Shown in pieces: positions 14,121 to 21,229 of a stretch of 25,632 nucleotides of DNA (position 1 is its first letter; each line of letters begins with the position of its first letter). The notes below the pieces were generated by a model. It ran no database searches. It was not told where the DNA came from and saw only the letters and a program-made list of their open reading frames with translations. The stretch spans positions 16,815-42,446 of the forward strand of contig DBWK01000063.1 of NCBI GenBank assembly GCA_002308875.1, written 5' to 3'. Position numbers and translations under genes: made by a program. The stretch comes from Treponema sp. UBA1240. GTDB taxonomy: Bacteria; Spirochaetota; Spirochaetia; Treponematales; Treponemataceae.

Positions 14121-15530
14121 TTAATGCATCTTTTTTTCGGGAAATTCATCGTAAAAACGTTTTTTGTCCGCATACATTAGCTCGTCCGCATGCTTAAGAG
14201 CGGAACGAATGTTTTTGCAGTCGTTTTCCATGCTGAAACCTGTTGCAAAACTAACTTTGCCGTTTTTGTCGGTTTCTTTTTTAAGTTTTTTAACAAGGTT
14301 TCCAATTTCCGCAAGCGGAGTATCAGGCAACATAATCATAAATTCGTCACCACCAGCTCTGAAAATTTCATAGCCTTTAAAAACACGTTTTAGTATTTTA
14401 GAGGCTGATTTTAGAAGGATGTCGCCCGCCTCATGACCTTTTGTGTCATTTATCAGTTTGAGGCCGTTGAGGTCGGCAAAAATAATGCCTATGGAAGTTT
14501 TTTCTTTGCTATCCGGATTACAGTAGTAGTCAACCCTGTTGTTCATTTCGTTACGGTTAAGCACGCCGGTGAGCATATCGGTGGTGCTTAGTATTTTCAT
14601 GCGGTAAAAAAGCTGGTGGTTTGAAATTTCGGACGCAAGAAAGAACGTGGTAAGTTCAAGGGTTCTTTTTATGCGCACTGTTTCTGAAGTATCAAAATTG
14701 GTTGCCCAAATGTATCCTAAAAATTCATTGCGTATTTTTATGGGAAACATTACAATGCTGTCAATATAGGCGCTTTTCATGGATTCGTACCATACGGGGT
14801 TCTTTTCCTTTACAAATTCCATGTCATTTTTGTTTTTTATGATAAGGCAGTTACTGCCTCCTATTGTGTCTTCCCAGGTAACCGCAAGTTCATAAAAGTC
14901 ATCGGTAAACCAGTCTTTTGGAACGGGCTGTCGGTTGCCGCCTTCAAAGTCTTCGCATAAAATTGAGCATTTGCGGGTATTTTTATCCAAAAGCAGAATA
15001 CAGCTATAAACTGCCTTGCACTGCTGCCGGATGTCCGATATTACATTGTACATGTTTTCTTCAAAATCGTCTGAGTTGTGCAGTTTTATGCAAGCGGCAA
15101 GAACGTCAGCTGCAACTTCCTGTGAAATGTTCGACATTTTTGTGGCATCAGGCTTTTGTGTGAGCTCCTGAGTGTATGTGCAGTAGCACAGCTTGTCGTC
15201 GTCGGATTCAAGCGGCAGCATAAAAAGGTTAAAATAAAAATCAAAGCGTTCAGGATGAACATAGGTATGTAATGGTTGCTTAAGAACAGCGCAGCGATAG
15301 CAAAAGTCTTCGAAATTCAAATCTTTAGGAAAATATATCTGGTATTCGGTGTTAGGAATGAACTTGTTTACCAGCATTTGCGGACCGGAGTCTGCTTTTT
15401 CAATTGAATCGATGTAAGCTTGGTTTCCTGTTACAATACGAATTTTGCCGTAAGAATTATCAGAGAGTTTTTCTACTGAGATAATACAGGTCATCGGTTT
15501 AATGCTATCAACGATCTTTTGAAAATCCAT
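14121..15530 (-). CDS. Diguanylate cyclase (GGDEF) with N-terminal sensory and GAF-like regions
   Basis: The 469-residue protein has a C-terminal GGDEF domain (about 315-465): STTDMLTGVLNRNEM, then IGIIFADLNGLKLINDTKGH and EIFRAGGDEFMIML (GGDEF near 391). All signature residues are intact, so c-di-GMP synthesis from two GTP is expected. The inhibitory I-site RxxD, normally 5 residues before GGDEF, is absent (FKGY there). Upstream is a GAF-like domain (about 130-300; KAVYSCILLLDKNTRKCSIL) and an N-terminal PAS-like region of about 120 residues with several cysteines. There is no TM helix, so it is a cytosolic sensor. An extended -10 ends 6 nt before the ATG, with no Shine-Dalgarno, so the mRNA should be leaderless. 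No EAL or PilZ gene is nearby. Confidence 0.88.
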   Translation of the reverse strand: MDFQKIVDSIKPMTCIISVEKLSDNSYGKIRIVTGNQAYIDSIEKADSGPQMLVNKFIPNTEYQIYFPKDLNFEDFCYRCAVLKQPLHTYVHPERFDFYFNLFMLPLESDDDKLCYCTYTQELTQKPDATKMSNISQEVAADVLAACIKLHNSDDFEENMYNVISDIRQQCKAVYSCILLLDKNTRKCSILCEDFEGGNRQPVPKDWFTDDFYELAVTWEDTIGGSNCLIIKNKNDMEFVKEKNPVWYESMKSAYIDSIVMFPIKIRNEFLGYIWATNFDTSETVRIKRTLELTTFFLASEISNHQLFYRMKILSTTDMLTGVLNRNEMNNRVDYYCNPDSKEKTSIGIIFADLNGLKLINDTKGHEAGDILLKSASKILKRVFKGYEIFRAGGDEFMIMLPDTPLAEIGNLVKKLKKETDKNGKVSFATGFSMENDCKNIRSALKHADELMYADKKRFYDEFPEKKMH

Positions 15531-15565
15531 AAAATTATTATATCACCTGTATAAGAAATTCACAA
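15531..15565 (-). promoter_or_regulatory. Promoter of the GGDEF gene (predicted leaderless)
   Basis: On the minus strand TTGTGA (15560-15565) and an extended -10 TGATATAAT (hexamer 15537-15542) are 17 bp apart. AATTTT (6 nt) separates the -10 from the ATG. +1 is predicted at the start codon. Confidence 0.75.
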
Positions 15566-15647
15566 TGCTGATAAAAATAAAAAAAACGTAAAAAAATTTA
15601 TGTTTTTTTGTAACCATATTATTTATCCGCTGTTGTATAAGTATATT

Positions 15648-15730
15648 GTGCAGCAAGTAAGATTTTTATAGATATTGTTATAAGCACGCAATCGGTTTTC
15701 CCTCCTTTATTTCCGATTGCGTTTTTTTTT
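15648..15730 (+). ncRNA. Candidate small RNA (or leader) ending at an orphan intrinsic terminator
   Basis: No plus-strand coding gene precedes the terminator at 15686-15730, so a transcript must begin within about 150 bp upstream. -10-like hexamers are TATAAG (15636-15641) and TATATT (15642-15647), giving a start near 15648-15654 and an RNA of about 80 nt; the -35 is weak, so the 5' end is uncertain. The terminator loop is UUUUCCCUCCUUUAUUU, which contains CCUCCUU, the complement of the Shine-Dalgarno AAGGAGG. C-rich loops that pair with ribosome-binding sites are known in regulatory RNAs of other bacteria (for example staphylococcal Rsa RNAs). Alternatively this is the attenuated leader of thrA-ilvN. 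Both are inference. Confidence 0.45.
15686..15730 (+). terminator. Intrinsic terminator with anti-Shine-Dalgarno loop
   Basis: ACGCAATCGG (15686-15695) pairs perfectly with CCGATTGCGT (15713-15722), followed by a run of T to 15730. The loop is 17 nt. The reverse strand has no T-tract after the stem, so it works only for plus-strand transcription. A 10-bp perfect stem and 9 T residues make this a strong terminator. Confidence 0.85.
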
Positions 15731-15788
15731 GCCTTGAACTTTAATGCTTGTTATTAAACTAAAACACTACTGGAATATTTTGAAGTAA

Positions 15789-15797
15789 TGATATAAA
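15789..15797 (+). promoter_or_regulatory. Extended -10 promoter of the thrA-ilvN operon
   Basis: TGATATAAA is an extended -10 downstream of the terminator at 15686-15730. The predicted start near 15804 gives a leader of about 29 nt with AGGGG 6 nt before the ATG. If used, it makes thrA expression independent of the upstream terminator. Confidence 0.5.
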
Positions 15798-15832
15798 ATT
15801 AAATAAGTATTCTAAACGTTTAGGGGTTATTC

Positions 15833-18298
15833 ATGATTACGCTAAAATTCGGCGGTACGTCTATGGGAAGTGCTGACCGCATTCTTGACTCGGCAGAAAT
15901 AATGAAAGGAAGGGCCGAAAAAGACCGTATCAGTGTTGTTGTATCCGCTGTGGCAGGAATTTCAGACAAGCTTGAAGAAAGCATCGAAAAAACCGTTACA
16001 GGCACATCTCCTTCAGAGTTTACAAAGAAGATTAAAACCGTTCATGAATCAATCTGTAAAGAACTAAAACAAAAACTGGCTACTTTTGACGAAAAAGCCG
16101 TTCTCAATGAACTGGAACCTGTTTTTGATGAATATGAAAAGCTTTTGAATGCTGTTTCTGCTTTTGGTGAATGTCCTGTTTCAGTACACTGTCGTATTAT
16201 GGGAATGGGCGAACGGCTTTCTGCTCCGATTGTGGCGGCTGTTCTTACTGCAAAAAAGCAGAAAGTGTGCCTTTTGGATTCGCGTAATTATATTTATACA
16301 AACGGCAATCAAAAAGAAGGCGATCCCGATATGGCGCGTACTATGGAAGCTCTCGCCGCCGTACGTGATGGTAAAACCGGCAGGGATGCACGAATTTTGC
16401 TTTTCCCGGGCTTTATCTGTACTTGGAAAAATTCTTCGATGGGGCTTTTAGGCCGCAACGGTTCTGATTTTTCAGCTGCGCTGATTGGTGTTGGTCTTGG
16501 TGCTTCCAAGGTAGAATTCTGGACCGATGTTGACGGTATCTTTACAGCAGACCCGCGCATTGTTTCGGACGCTATTATGATTAATGACATGAGCTTTGAA
16601 GAAGCAATGGAACTTTCGTTCTTCGGCTCAAAGGTTCTGCATCCTAAAACACTTGCACCTCTTGCCGCAAAGGGTATAGAAGCTTGGAGCCTTAACACGA
16701 TGAATCCGTCTTCGCGCGGAACAAGGATTACTTCAGGTCACTTTGATTCAAACGGTTCAATTCGTGGTATTTCGTGTCTTAAAGACACAGCTATTATCAG
16801 CGTTTCAGGCTCTGGAATGAAGGGAAAAACCGGTATGGCGGCACGTATTTTTGCGGCTGTTTCCCGCGCCGGAATCTCAATGCTTTTGATTACACAGTCC
16901 AGTTCCGAATACACAATCAGTTTCTGTGTCAACCAGAACGATGCACTTAAGGTTCAGGAAGTGCTCGGTGCCGAGTTTGAACTGGAACTTCGCGAAAACA
17001 TAATTAACCTTATTGAAACTCAGGAACACTGTGCAATTGTTTCGATTATCGGAGACGGTATGAAGCACAAGCGCGGTATTGCGGGCAAGTTCTTTGACGC
17101 GCTCGCTTCGCAGGATATCAGCATTCTTGCGATTGCTCAGGGTTCTTCGGAACGTTCTATAAGTGTTGTAATAAACGGTGATAACGGCGATACCGCTGTA
17201 AGAATTGCACACCGCTTCTGCTTTAATACGGCGCAGACTATTGAAGTATTCGCATTTGGTGCGGGTAACATAGGTGGAACGCTGCTCGACCAGATTCATT
17301 CACAGCAAAAGGAGTTGCTCTCACAGGGCGTGGATATCCGTGTCATGGCAATTGCCAATATTGACGGCATGATTATGAGCGAAACGAGCCTTGATTTGCG
17401 TAATTGGCGTGAGGAGGTTAAAAAGAATGGCAAACCGACAAATCTGGACGAGATTTTGGAGTTTGTGCGCAGAATAAAGCCGCTTAATCCTATTTTTGTA
17501 GATTGTACCGCATCCTACGACTTGCCGGAACGGTATCTGGATATCTTGAATGCGGGTATGCACATTGCAACGCCAAACAAGCGTGCAAATTCAATGAGCA
17601 TGGATTTTTACAAACAACTTCGTGTAACCGCAAATAAAATGCGTCGACGCTTTCTCTATGAAACGAATGTTGGTGCAGGACTCCCTATTATCGATACGCT
17701 ACAGAATCTTTTCAAATCAGGCGACAAGCTTACGGGCTTTTACGGAATTATGTCCGGTTCACTTTCATACATTTTTGGACGCCTGGACGAAGGTGCCACA
17801 TTCAGCCAAGCTGTGCTTGAAGCCAAGGAAAAACGTTTTACCGAGCCTGATCCGCGTGACGACCTCGGTGGTCTTGATGTTGCAAGAAAGGCTCTTATTA
17901 TTGCGCGCGAAGCTGGCTTTGAACTTGAACTAGAAGATATCGTAATCAATAAGGTTTTCCCCGAAGATTTTGACGATACCGGTACAACGGAAGAATTCCT
18001 CAAAAAACTGCCTCAGCTTGATGATTATTTTATAAAGAAGGTTGAAGCACTCAAAAAACAGGGAAAAGTTCTCCGCATGGCGGCGCAGATTGAAAACGGC
18101 AAGTGCAGCGTTGGTATGATGGAAGTAGATTCAACGCATCCTTTGTACGTAATAAAAGGCGGCGAGAACGCCTTTGTATTCCACACGGCCCGTTACACAC
18201 CTATTCCTATGACGGTAAGAGGTTACGGTGCCGGCGCGGGTGTTACGGCTGCCGGTGTATTTGGAGATGTGCTCCGCACGGTTTCATGGAATCCGTAA
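15833..18298 (+). CDS. thrA: Bifunctional aspartate kinase / homoserine dehydrogenase
   Basis: The 821-residue fusion begins with the aspartokinase motif LKFGGTSMGS (residues 4-13). It has a kinase segment FWTDVDGIFTADPRIV (about 229-244), and two ACT repeats (about 318-380 and 398-455; AIISVSGSGMKGKTGMAARI and AIVSIIGDGMKHKRGIAGKF). The C-terminal homoserine dehydrogenase starts with the NAD(P) motif VFAFGAGNIGGTLLDQI (about 470-486), followed by ATPNKRANS and the GGLDVARKALIIAREAG segment. It catalyses the first and third steps of the aspartate pathway to threonine (and shares the first with methionine and lysine); the ACT domains are the usual site of threonine feedback. Length is that of ThrA/MetL fusions. 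It starts after a good AGGGG site. ilvN follows 38 bp downstream in the same direction. Confidence 0.93.
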   Translation: MITLKFGGTSMGSADRILDSAEIMKGRAEKDRISVVVSAVAGISDKLEESIEKTVTGTSPSEFTKKIKTVHESICKELKQKLATFDEKAVLNELEPVFDEYEKLLNAVSAFGECPVSVHCRIMGMGERLSAPIVAAVLTAKKQKVCLLDSRNYIYTNGNQKEGDPDMARTMEALAAVRDGKTGRDARILLFPGFICTWKNSSMGLLGRNGSDFSAALIGVGLGASKVEFWTDVDGIFTADPRIVSDAIMINDMSFEEAMELSFFGSKVLHPKTLAPLAAKGIEAWSLNTMNPSSRGTRITSGHFDSNGSIRGISCLKDTAIISVSGSGMKGKTGMAARIFAAVSRAGISMLLITQSSSEYTISFCVNQNDALKVQEVLGAEFELELRENIINLIETQEHCAIVSIIGDGMKHKRGIAGKFFDALASQDISILAIAQGSSERSISVVINGDNGDTAVRIAHRFCFNTAQTIEVFAFGAGNIGGTLLDQIHSQQKELLSQGVDIRVMAIANIDGMIMSETSLDLRNWREEVKKNGKPTNLDEILEFVRRIKPLNPIFVDCTASYDLPERYLDILNAGMHIATPNKRANSMSMDFYKQLRVTANKMRRRFLYETNVGAGLPIIDTLQNLFKSGDKLTGFYGIMSGSLSYIFGRLDEGATFSQAVLEAKEKRFTEPDPRDDLGGLDVARKALIIAREAGFELELEDIVINKVFPEDFDDTGTTEEFLKKLPQLDDYFIKKVEALKKQGKVLRMAAQIENGKCSVGMMEVDSTHPLYVIKGGENAFVFHTARYTPIPMTVRGYGAGAGVTAAGVFGDVLRTVSWNP

Positions 18299-18336
18299 TT
18301 TTGCAGTTTGATTATTCAGAAAAGAGGTTATAGATT

Positions 18337-18837
18337 ATGGAAAATACAAAACGTTTTGTTCTGTCGGTTCTGGTAGAAAACCATGCCGGTGTTTTGAGCC
18401 GTGTTTCAGGGTTGTTCAGCCGCCGCGGCTACAATATTGACAGCCTTACCGTTGGCGAAACAAACAATCCCGAGCAGTCCAGAATGACTATTGTTGTTCG
18501 TGGCGATGAATATATTCTTGAGCAGATTGAAAAGCAGCTTTCAAAGCTGGTTGAAGTTATTTCGATTGTACACTGTGATTTGTCAACTACTGTTGTACGT
18601 GAGCTTGCTCTTATTAAGGTAGGTGTTACAATTGATACGCGCGCCACTGTAATAGAAACCTGCAACATCTTCCGTGCACACATTGTAGATGTGGGTTCGG
18701 AATCTTTAGTTATTGAAGCAACTGGTAGTGAAGATAAAATCGCGAGCCTTATCAGGCTTTTACAGCCCTACGGTATTATGGAACTGGTTAGAACCGGACT
18801 TACCGCAATGCAGCGTGGTTCTCAGGTTCTTGAATAG
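18337..18837 (+). CDS. ilvN: Acetolactate synthase regulatory (small) subunit
   Basis: The 166-residue protein opens with an ACT domain (about 7-80): LSVLVENHAGVLSRVSGLFSR then GYNIDSLTVGETNNPEQSRM, the hallmark of IlvN/IlvH valine-feedback subunits. The second half (about 85-160) is the ALS small-subunit C-terminal domain with ELALIKVGV and EATGSEDKIASLIRLLQPYG. It regulates the IlvB catalytic subunit, which makes acetolactate or acetohydroxybutyrate for Val, Leu and Ile synthesis. The catalytic gene ilvB is not in the window. A GAGG site 9 nt before the ATG supports the start. The gene is 38 bp after thrA, so threonine supply (the Ile precursor) and branched-chain control appear to be co-transcribed, ending at the terminator near 18861. 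Confidence 0.95.
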   Translation: MENTKRFVLSVLVENHAGVLSRVSGLFSRRGYNIDSLTVGETNNPEQSRMTIVVRGDEYILEQIEKQLSKLVEVISIVHCDLSTTVVRELALIKVGVTIDTRATVIETCNIFRAHIVDVGSESLVIEATGSEDKIASLIRLLQPYGIMELVRTGLTAMQRGSQVLE

Positions 18838-18860
18838 ATTTGGAAGTGTTTAAACAAAAG

Positions 18861-18897
18861 AAAAGCGGCTTCGGACTTTACCCGAATGCCGCTTTTT
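18861..18897. terminator. Bidirectional intrinsic terminator between ilvN and htrA
   Basis: The 5' arm AAAAGCGGCTTCGG (18861-18874) pairs with CCGAATGCCGCTTTTT (18882-18897) with one bulged T and a 7-nt loop. T-runs follow the stem on both strands (the A-run on the left serves the minus strand), so it can end the thrA-ilvN transcript and the convergent V-ATPase-to-htrA transcript. Confidence 0.85.
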
Positions 18898-18913
18898 TAT
18901 ATCTGTGCCGGAT

Positions 18914-20389
18914 TTACATTTTATAGCGCATTGTGGAAATCTTGTGTCCGCTGCGGATTACATCGAACCAGATTTCTTTTTGATTTGACGAAAGAGCTTT
19001 GTAAAAATCCTGAATTGTTTTTACTTCTTTGTCGCATACGGCGGTTATGATATCACCGGGTTGCAGGCTGATAACCGAAGCCGGTGATTTTGCTTCAACA
19101 TTTGCAACAAGAATTCCTTCTGTTTTTGCATCGAGTTTAAGTTGCTGCCGTACTGATTCCGTAAGCGGTGAGGCGATAAATCCCGGCCACAGTTTTGAAC
19201 TGTCGGCAACTGTAGTATCCAGCCTTTCTTCAATCTTGATGCGGATTTCCATTTGTTTTCCCGCACGGATGATTGTGAACGTAGCTGTTTCACCTACGGA
19301 CAAATCTCCTATTTCACGTGTAAGTTGATTTGCGTCTTTAGCCGGTTTTCCGTTCAGCGCAGTTATATAGTCGCCTGGTTGTATGCCACCCTTTGCAGCA
19401 GGCGAACCCAAGAATACCTGGAATGCAAAACCGCCGTCTTTGCCGGTAAGTCCCATATCTTTTTTGTATTCTTCTTCTATAGTTCCGATACTTACACCGA
19501 GCCAGCCGTATGTAACTTTACCGCCTGTGATAAAGTCATCGATAGCTTTTTTTACGTTGTTTATAGGAATTGCAAAACCAAGGCCCTGTGAACCGCCGGA
19601 TTGTGAGGCAATCCATGTGTTAATACCGATTATTTCGCCATAAATGTTTATAAGCGGACCGCCTGAGTTACCCTGGTTGATTGCGGCATCTGTCTGGATA
19701 AAGTCGCTGATGTTGTTTACACCACTGCCGGAACGTCCGGTTGCGCTGATAATTCCCTGTGTTACGGAAGAGCCGTATCCAAGCGGAGTACCCATTGCAA
19801 AACAGATGTCTCCACGCTCAACTTTGTCAGAGTCACCGAGAATTGCTACAGGGATGTTCATGTCATCACTTTCGAATGAAACGAGGGCAATGTCTTTTCG
19901 TTCGTCTTTGCCGACAAGCTTGCCTGTAAAGGTCCTTTCATCATTAAGTTTTACCGAAATTTCAGAAGCAGACCCTACAACATGATTGTTTGTCAGAACA
20001 TACAAGGTTTTGCCTGAACGTCTTACGATTACACCGGAACCAAGTCCCTGCTGGGTGTATTCTCTTTCCTGTGATTTTTCGTCATCGTTAAAGAAAAAGA
20101 ACGGGAAACCCTGCATTGGATTTGACTGGACTGTTTTTTTCTCTACAACGTCAAGTTCAACGACGGACGGCAGAACGCCCTTTGATATTGACCTGAAAAC
20201 GGTTTGCAAAGATTCTACTACTGAAAGAGCATCTGTAGGAATCTTTACGTTTGATTTTGTTTCTGCAAAAGCGGTATGGGCATTTGTCTGCTTGTCTGAA
20301 TTTGTGCCGGTACATGAAATAGAAAAAGATGTAATGGCAAAAACTACTGCAATAATAAAAAATAGAAAGTTTTTGGATTTTTGTTTCAT
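18914..20389 (-). CDS. htrA: HtrA/DegP-family serine protease, predicted lipoprotein
   Basis: The 491-residue protein starts with a hydrophobic signal (about 8-22) and a spirochaete-type lipobox ending at Cys26 (FSISC), so an envelope-anchored protease is expected. The trypsin-like domain has His136 (VLTNNHVVGS), Asp166 (ERKDIALVSF) and Ser242 (INQGNSGGPLINIYG), a complete triad. Two PDZ domains follow (about 285-380 and 400-485) with KVTYGWLGVS, GGIQPGDYITALNGKPA and SPASVISLQPGDIITAVCDKE. It degrades or refolds damaged envelope proteins. A GGAGG site 9 nt before ATG fixes the start. It is 76 bp after map and may have its own promoter in that AT-rich gap as well as read-through from the V-ATPase operon. 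The 3' end faces ilvN across the shared terminator. Confidence 0.93.
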   Translation of the reverse strand: MKQKSKNFLFFIIAVVFAITSFSISCTGTNSDKQTNAHTAFAETKSNVKIPTDALSVVESLQTVFRSISKGVLPSVVELDVVEKKTVQSNPMQGFPFFFFNDDEKSQEREYTQQGLGSGVIVRRSGKTLYVLTNNHVVGSASEISVKLNDERTFTGKLVGKDERKDIALVSFESDDMNIPVAILGDSDKVERGDICFAMGTPLGYGSSVTQGIISATGRSGSGVNNISDFIQTDAAINQGNSGGPLINIYGEIIGINTWIASQSGGSQGLGFAIPINNVKKAIDDFITGGKVTYGWLGVSIGTIEEEYKKDMGLTGKDGGFAFQVFLGSPAAKGGIQPGDYITALNGKPAKDANQLTREIGDLSVGETATFTIIRAGKQMEIRIKIEERLDTTVADSSKLWPGFIASPLTESVRQQLKLDAKTEGILVANVEAKSPASVISLQPGDIITAVCDKEVKTIQDFYKALSSNQKEIWFDVIRSGHKISTMRYKM

Positions 20390-20465
20390 AAATAGCAGCC
20401 TCCATTTATATTTAAAAACATACTAAATAAACAAACAAAAATCCAATGTGATAACAAAAATTTAA

Positions 20466-21212
20466 TCAAATTGTAAGAATTTCGGTGTGGTCTGCAAAAA
20501 CGGCTACGGTATGTTCCTCATGCGCGGAAATTTTCCCGTCAGCTGTTAAAACAGTCCAGTCGTCATCGGCAAGAAGAACATCAGCTGTTCCCATGTTAAT
20601 CATGGGCTCAATCGCAAGAACCATTCCGGGTTGAATTCGCGGGTTTGCACCACCTCTTTCTATTACGTTGGGAACGGTAGGATCTTCGTGAACGTCAAGT
20701 CCTACGCCGTGTCCGCAGTATTCGTACACGACTCCGAATCCTGCCGCGGTTGCAATGTCATATACAGCTTTGGAAATATCACGTATCCGGTTGCCGGTTT
20801 TGCATGCTTCTATACCGGCTTTGAGGCACTGGCGTGTAACTTTTACAAGTTCTTCAGCCCTTGGTGAAACTTTACCTACCATTACGGTATGTGCGGAATC
20901 GCTTATATAGCCGTCAAGGTTTATACCTATATCCAGTGAAACAAGGTCTCCGTTTTGAATTCTACGCTTTCGTGACGGAATGCCGTGGATTACCTCGTCA
21001 TTTATTGAAATACAGGCTGCTCCGGGAAAGCCTTCCTGGTACCAGGCTGGTTTTCCTCCGTGGTTGGTAATAAAATGAACACAAAGCTCATCTATCTCTT
21101 TTGTACTCATTCCCGCTTTTATTTGGGGAATGATGTATTCATAAAGTTGTGCAAGCAGTTTGCAGGATTTTCTTATTCCGTTAATTTGTTTTTCATTTTT
21201 AAGTCGTATCAT
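20466..21212 (-). CDS. map: Type I methionine aminopeptidase
   Basis: The 248-residue enzyme carries all expected ligands: His76 (VIHGIPS), Asp94 and Asp105 (LDIGINLDGYISDSAHT), His168 (EYCGHGVG), Glu202 (LAIEPMINMG) and Glu233 (AHEEHTVAVF). It removes the initiator Met from nascent proteins with small second residues. The length is that of short type Ia enzymes without the N-terminal zinc or SH3 extension. It starts 17 bp after the end of the DnaJ-domain gene, with GGTGG about 6 nt before the ATG as its ribosome-binding site. It sits between a DnaJ-domain protein and HtrA, so the string of genes concerns protein maturation and quality control. Confidence 0.95.
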   Translation of the reverse strand: MIRLKNEKQINGIRKSCKLLAQLYEYIIPQIKAGMSTKEIDELCVHFITNHGGKPAWYQEGFPGAACISINDEVIHGIPSRKRRIQNGDLVSLDIGINLDGYISDSAHTVMVGKVSPRAEELVKVTRQCLKAGIEACKTGNRIRDISKAVYDIATAAGFGVVYEYCGHGVGLDVHEDPTVPNVIERGGANPRIQPGMVLAIEPMINMGTADVLLADDDWTVLTADGKISAHEEHTVAVFADHTEILTI

Positions 21213-21229
21213 AACAGTCCACCAACAAA

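Larger units (their letters stand above)
15531..15832. other. 302-bp divergent intergenic region between the GGDEF and thrA genes
   Basis: It contains, left to right: the GGDEF promoter (minus strand, 15531-15565); an A/T-rich stretch; a 23-codon open frame 15600-15671 without Shine-Dalgarno; a strong plus-strand intrinsic terminator (15686-15730); an extended -10 for thrA (15789-15797); and the thrA ribosome-binding site AGGGG (15822-15826). The terminator is unexplained by the flanking coding genes because transcripts of both run away from this region. Confidence 0.8.

Noticed and set aside
15600..15671. Threonine attenuator leader peptide upstream of thrA
   Set aside because: The 23-codon frame has no Thr codon and no Shine-Dalgarno, and I cannot find a clear antiterminator partner, so I keep it only as an alternative to the sRNA idea.
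19986..20426. 146-codon plus-strand frame antisense to htrA
   Set aside because: It covers the N-terminal half of a gene with a complete protease triad; no start signal and no domain.
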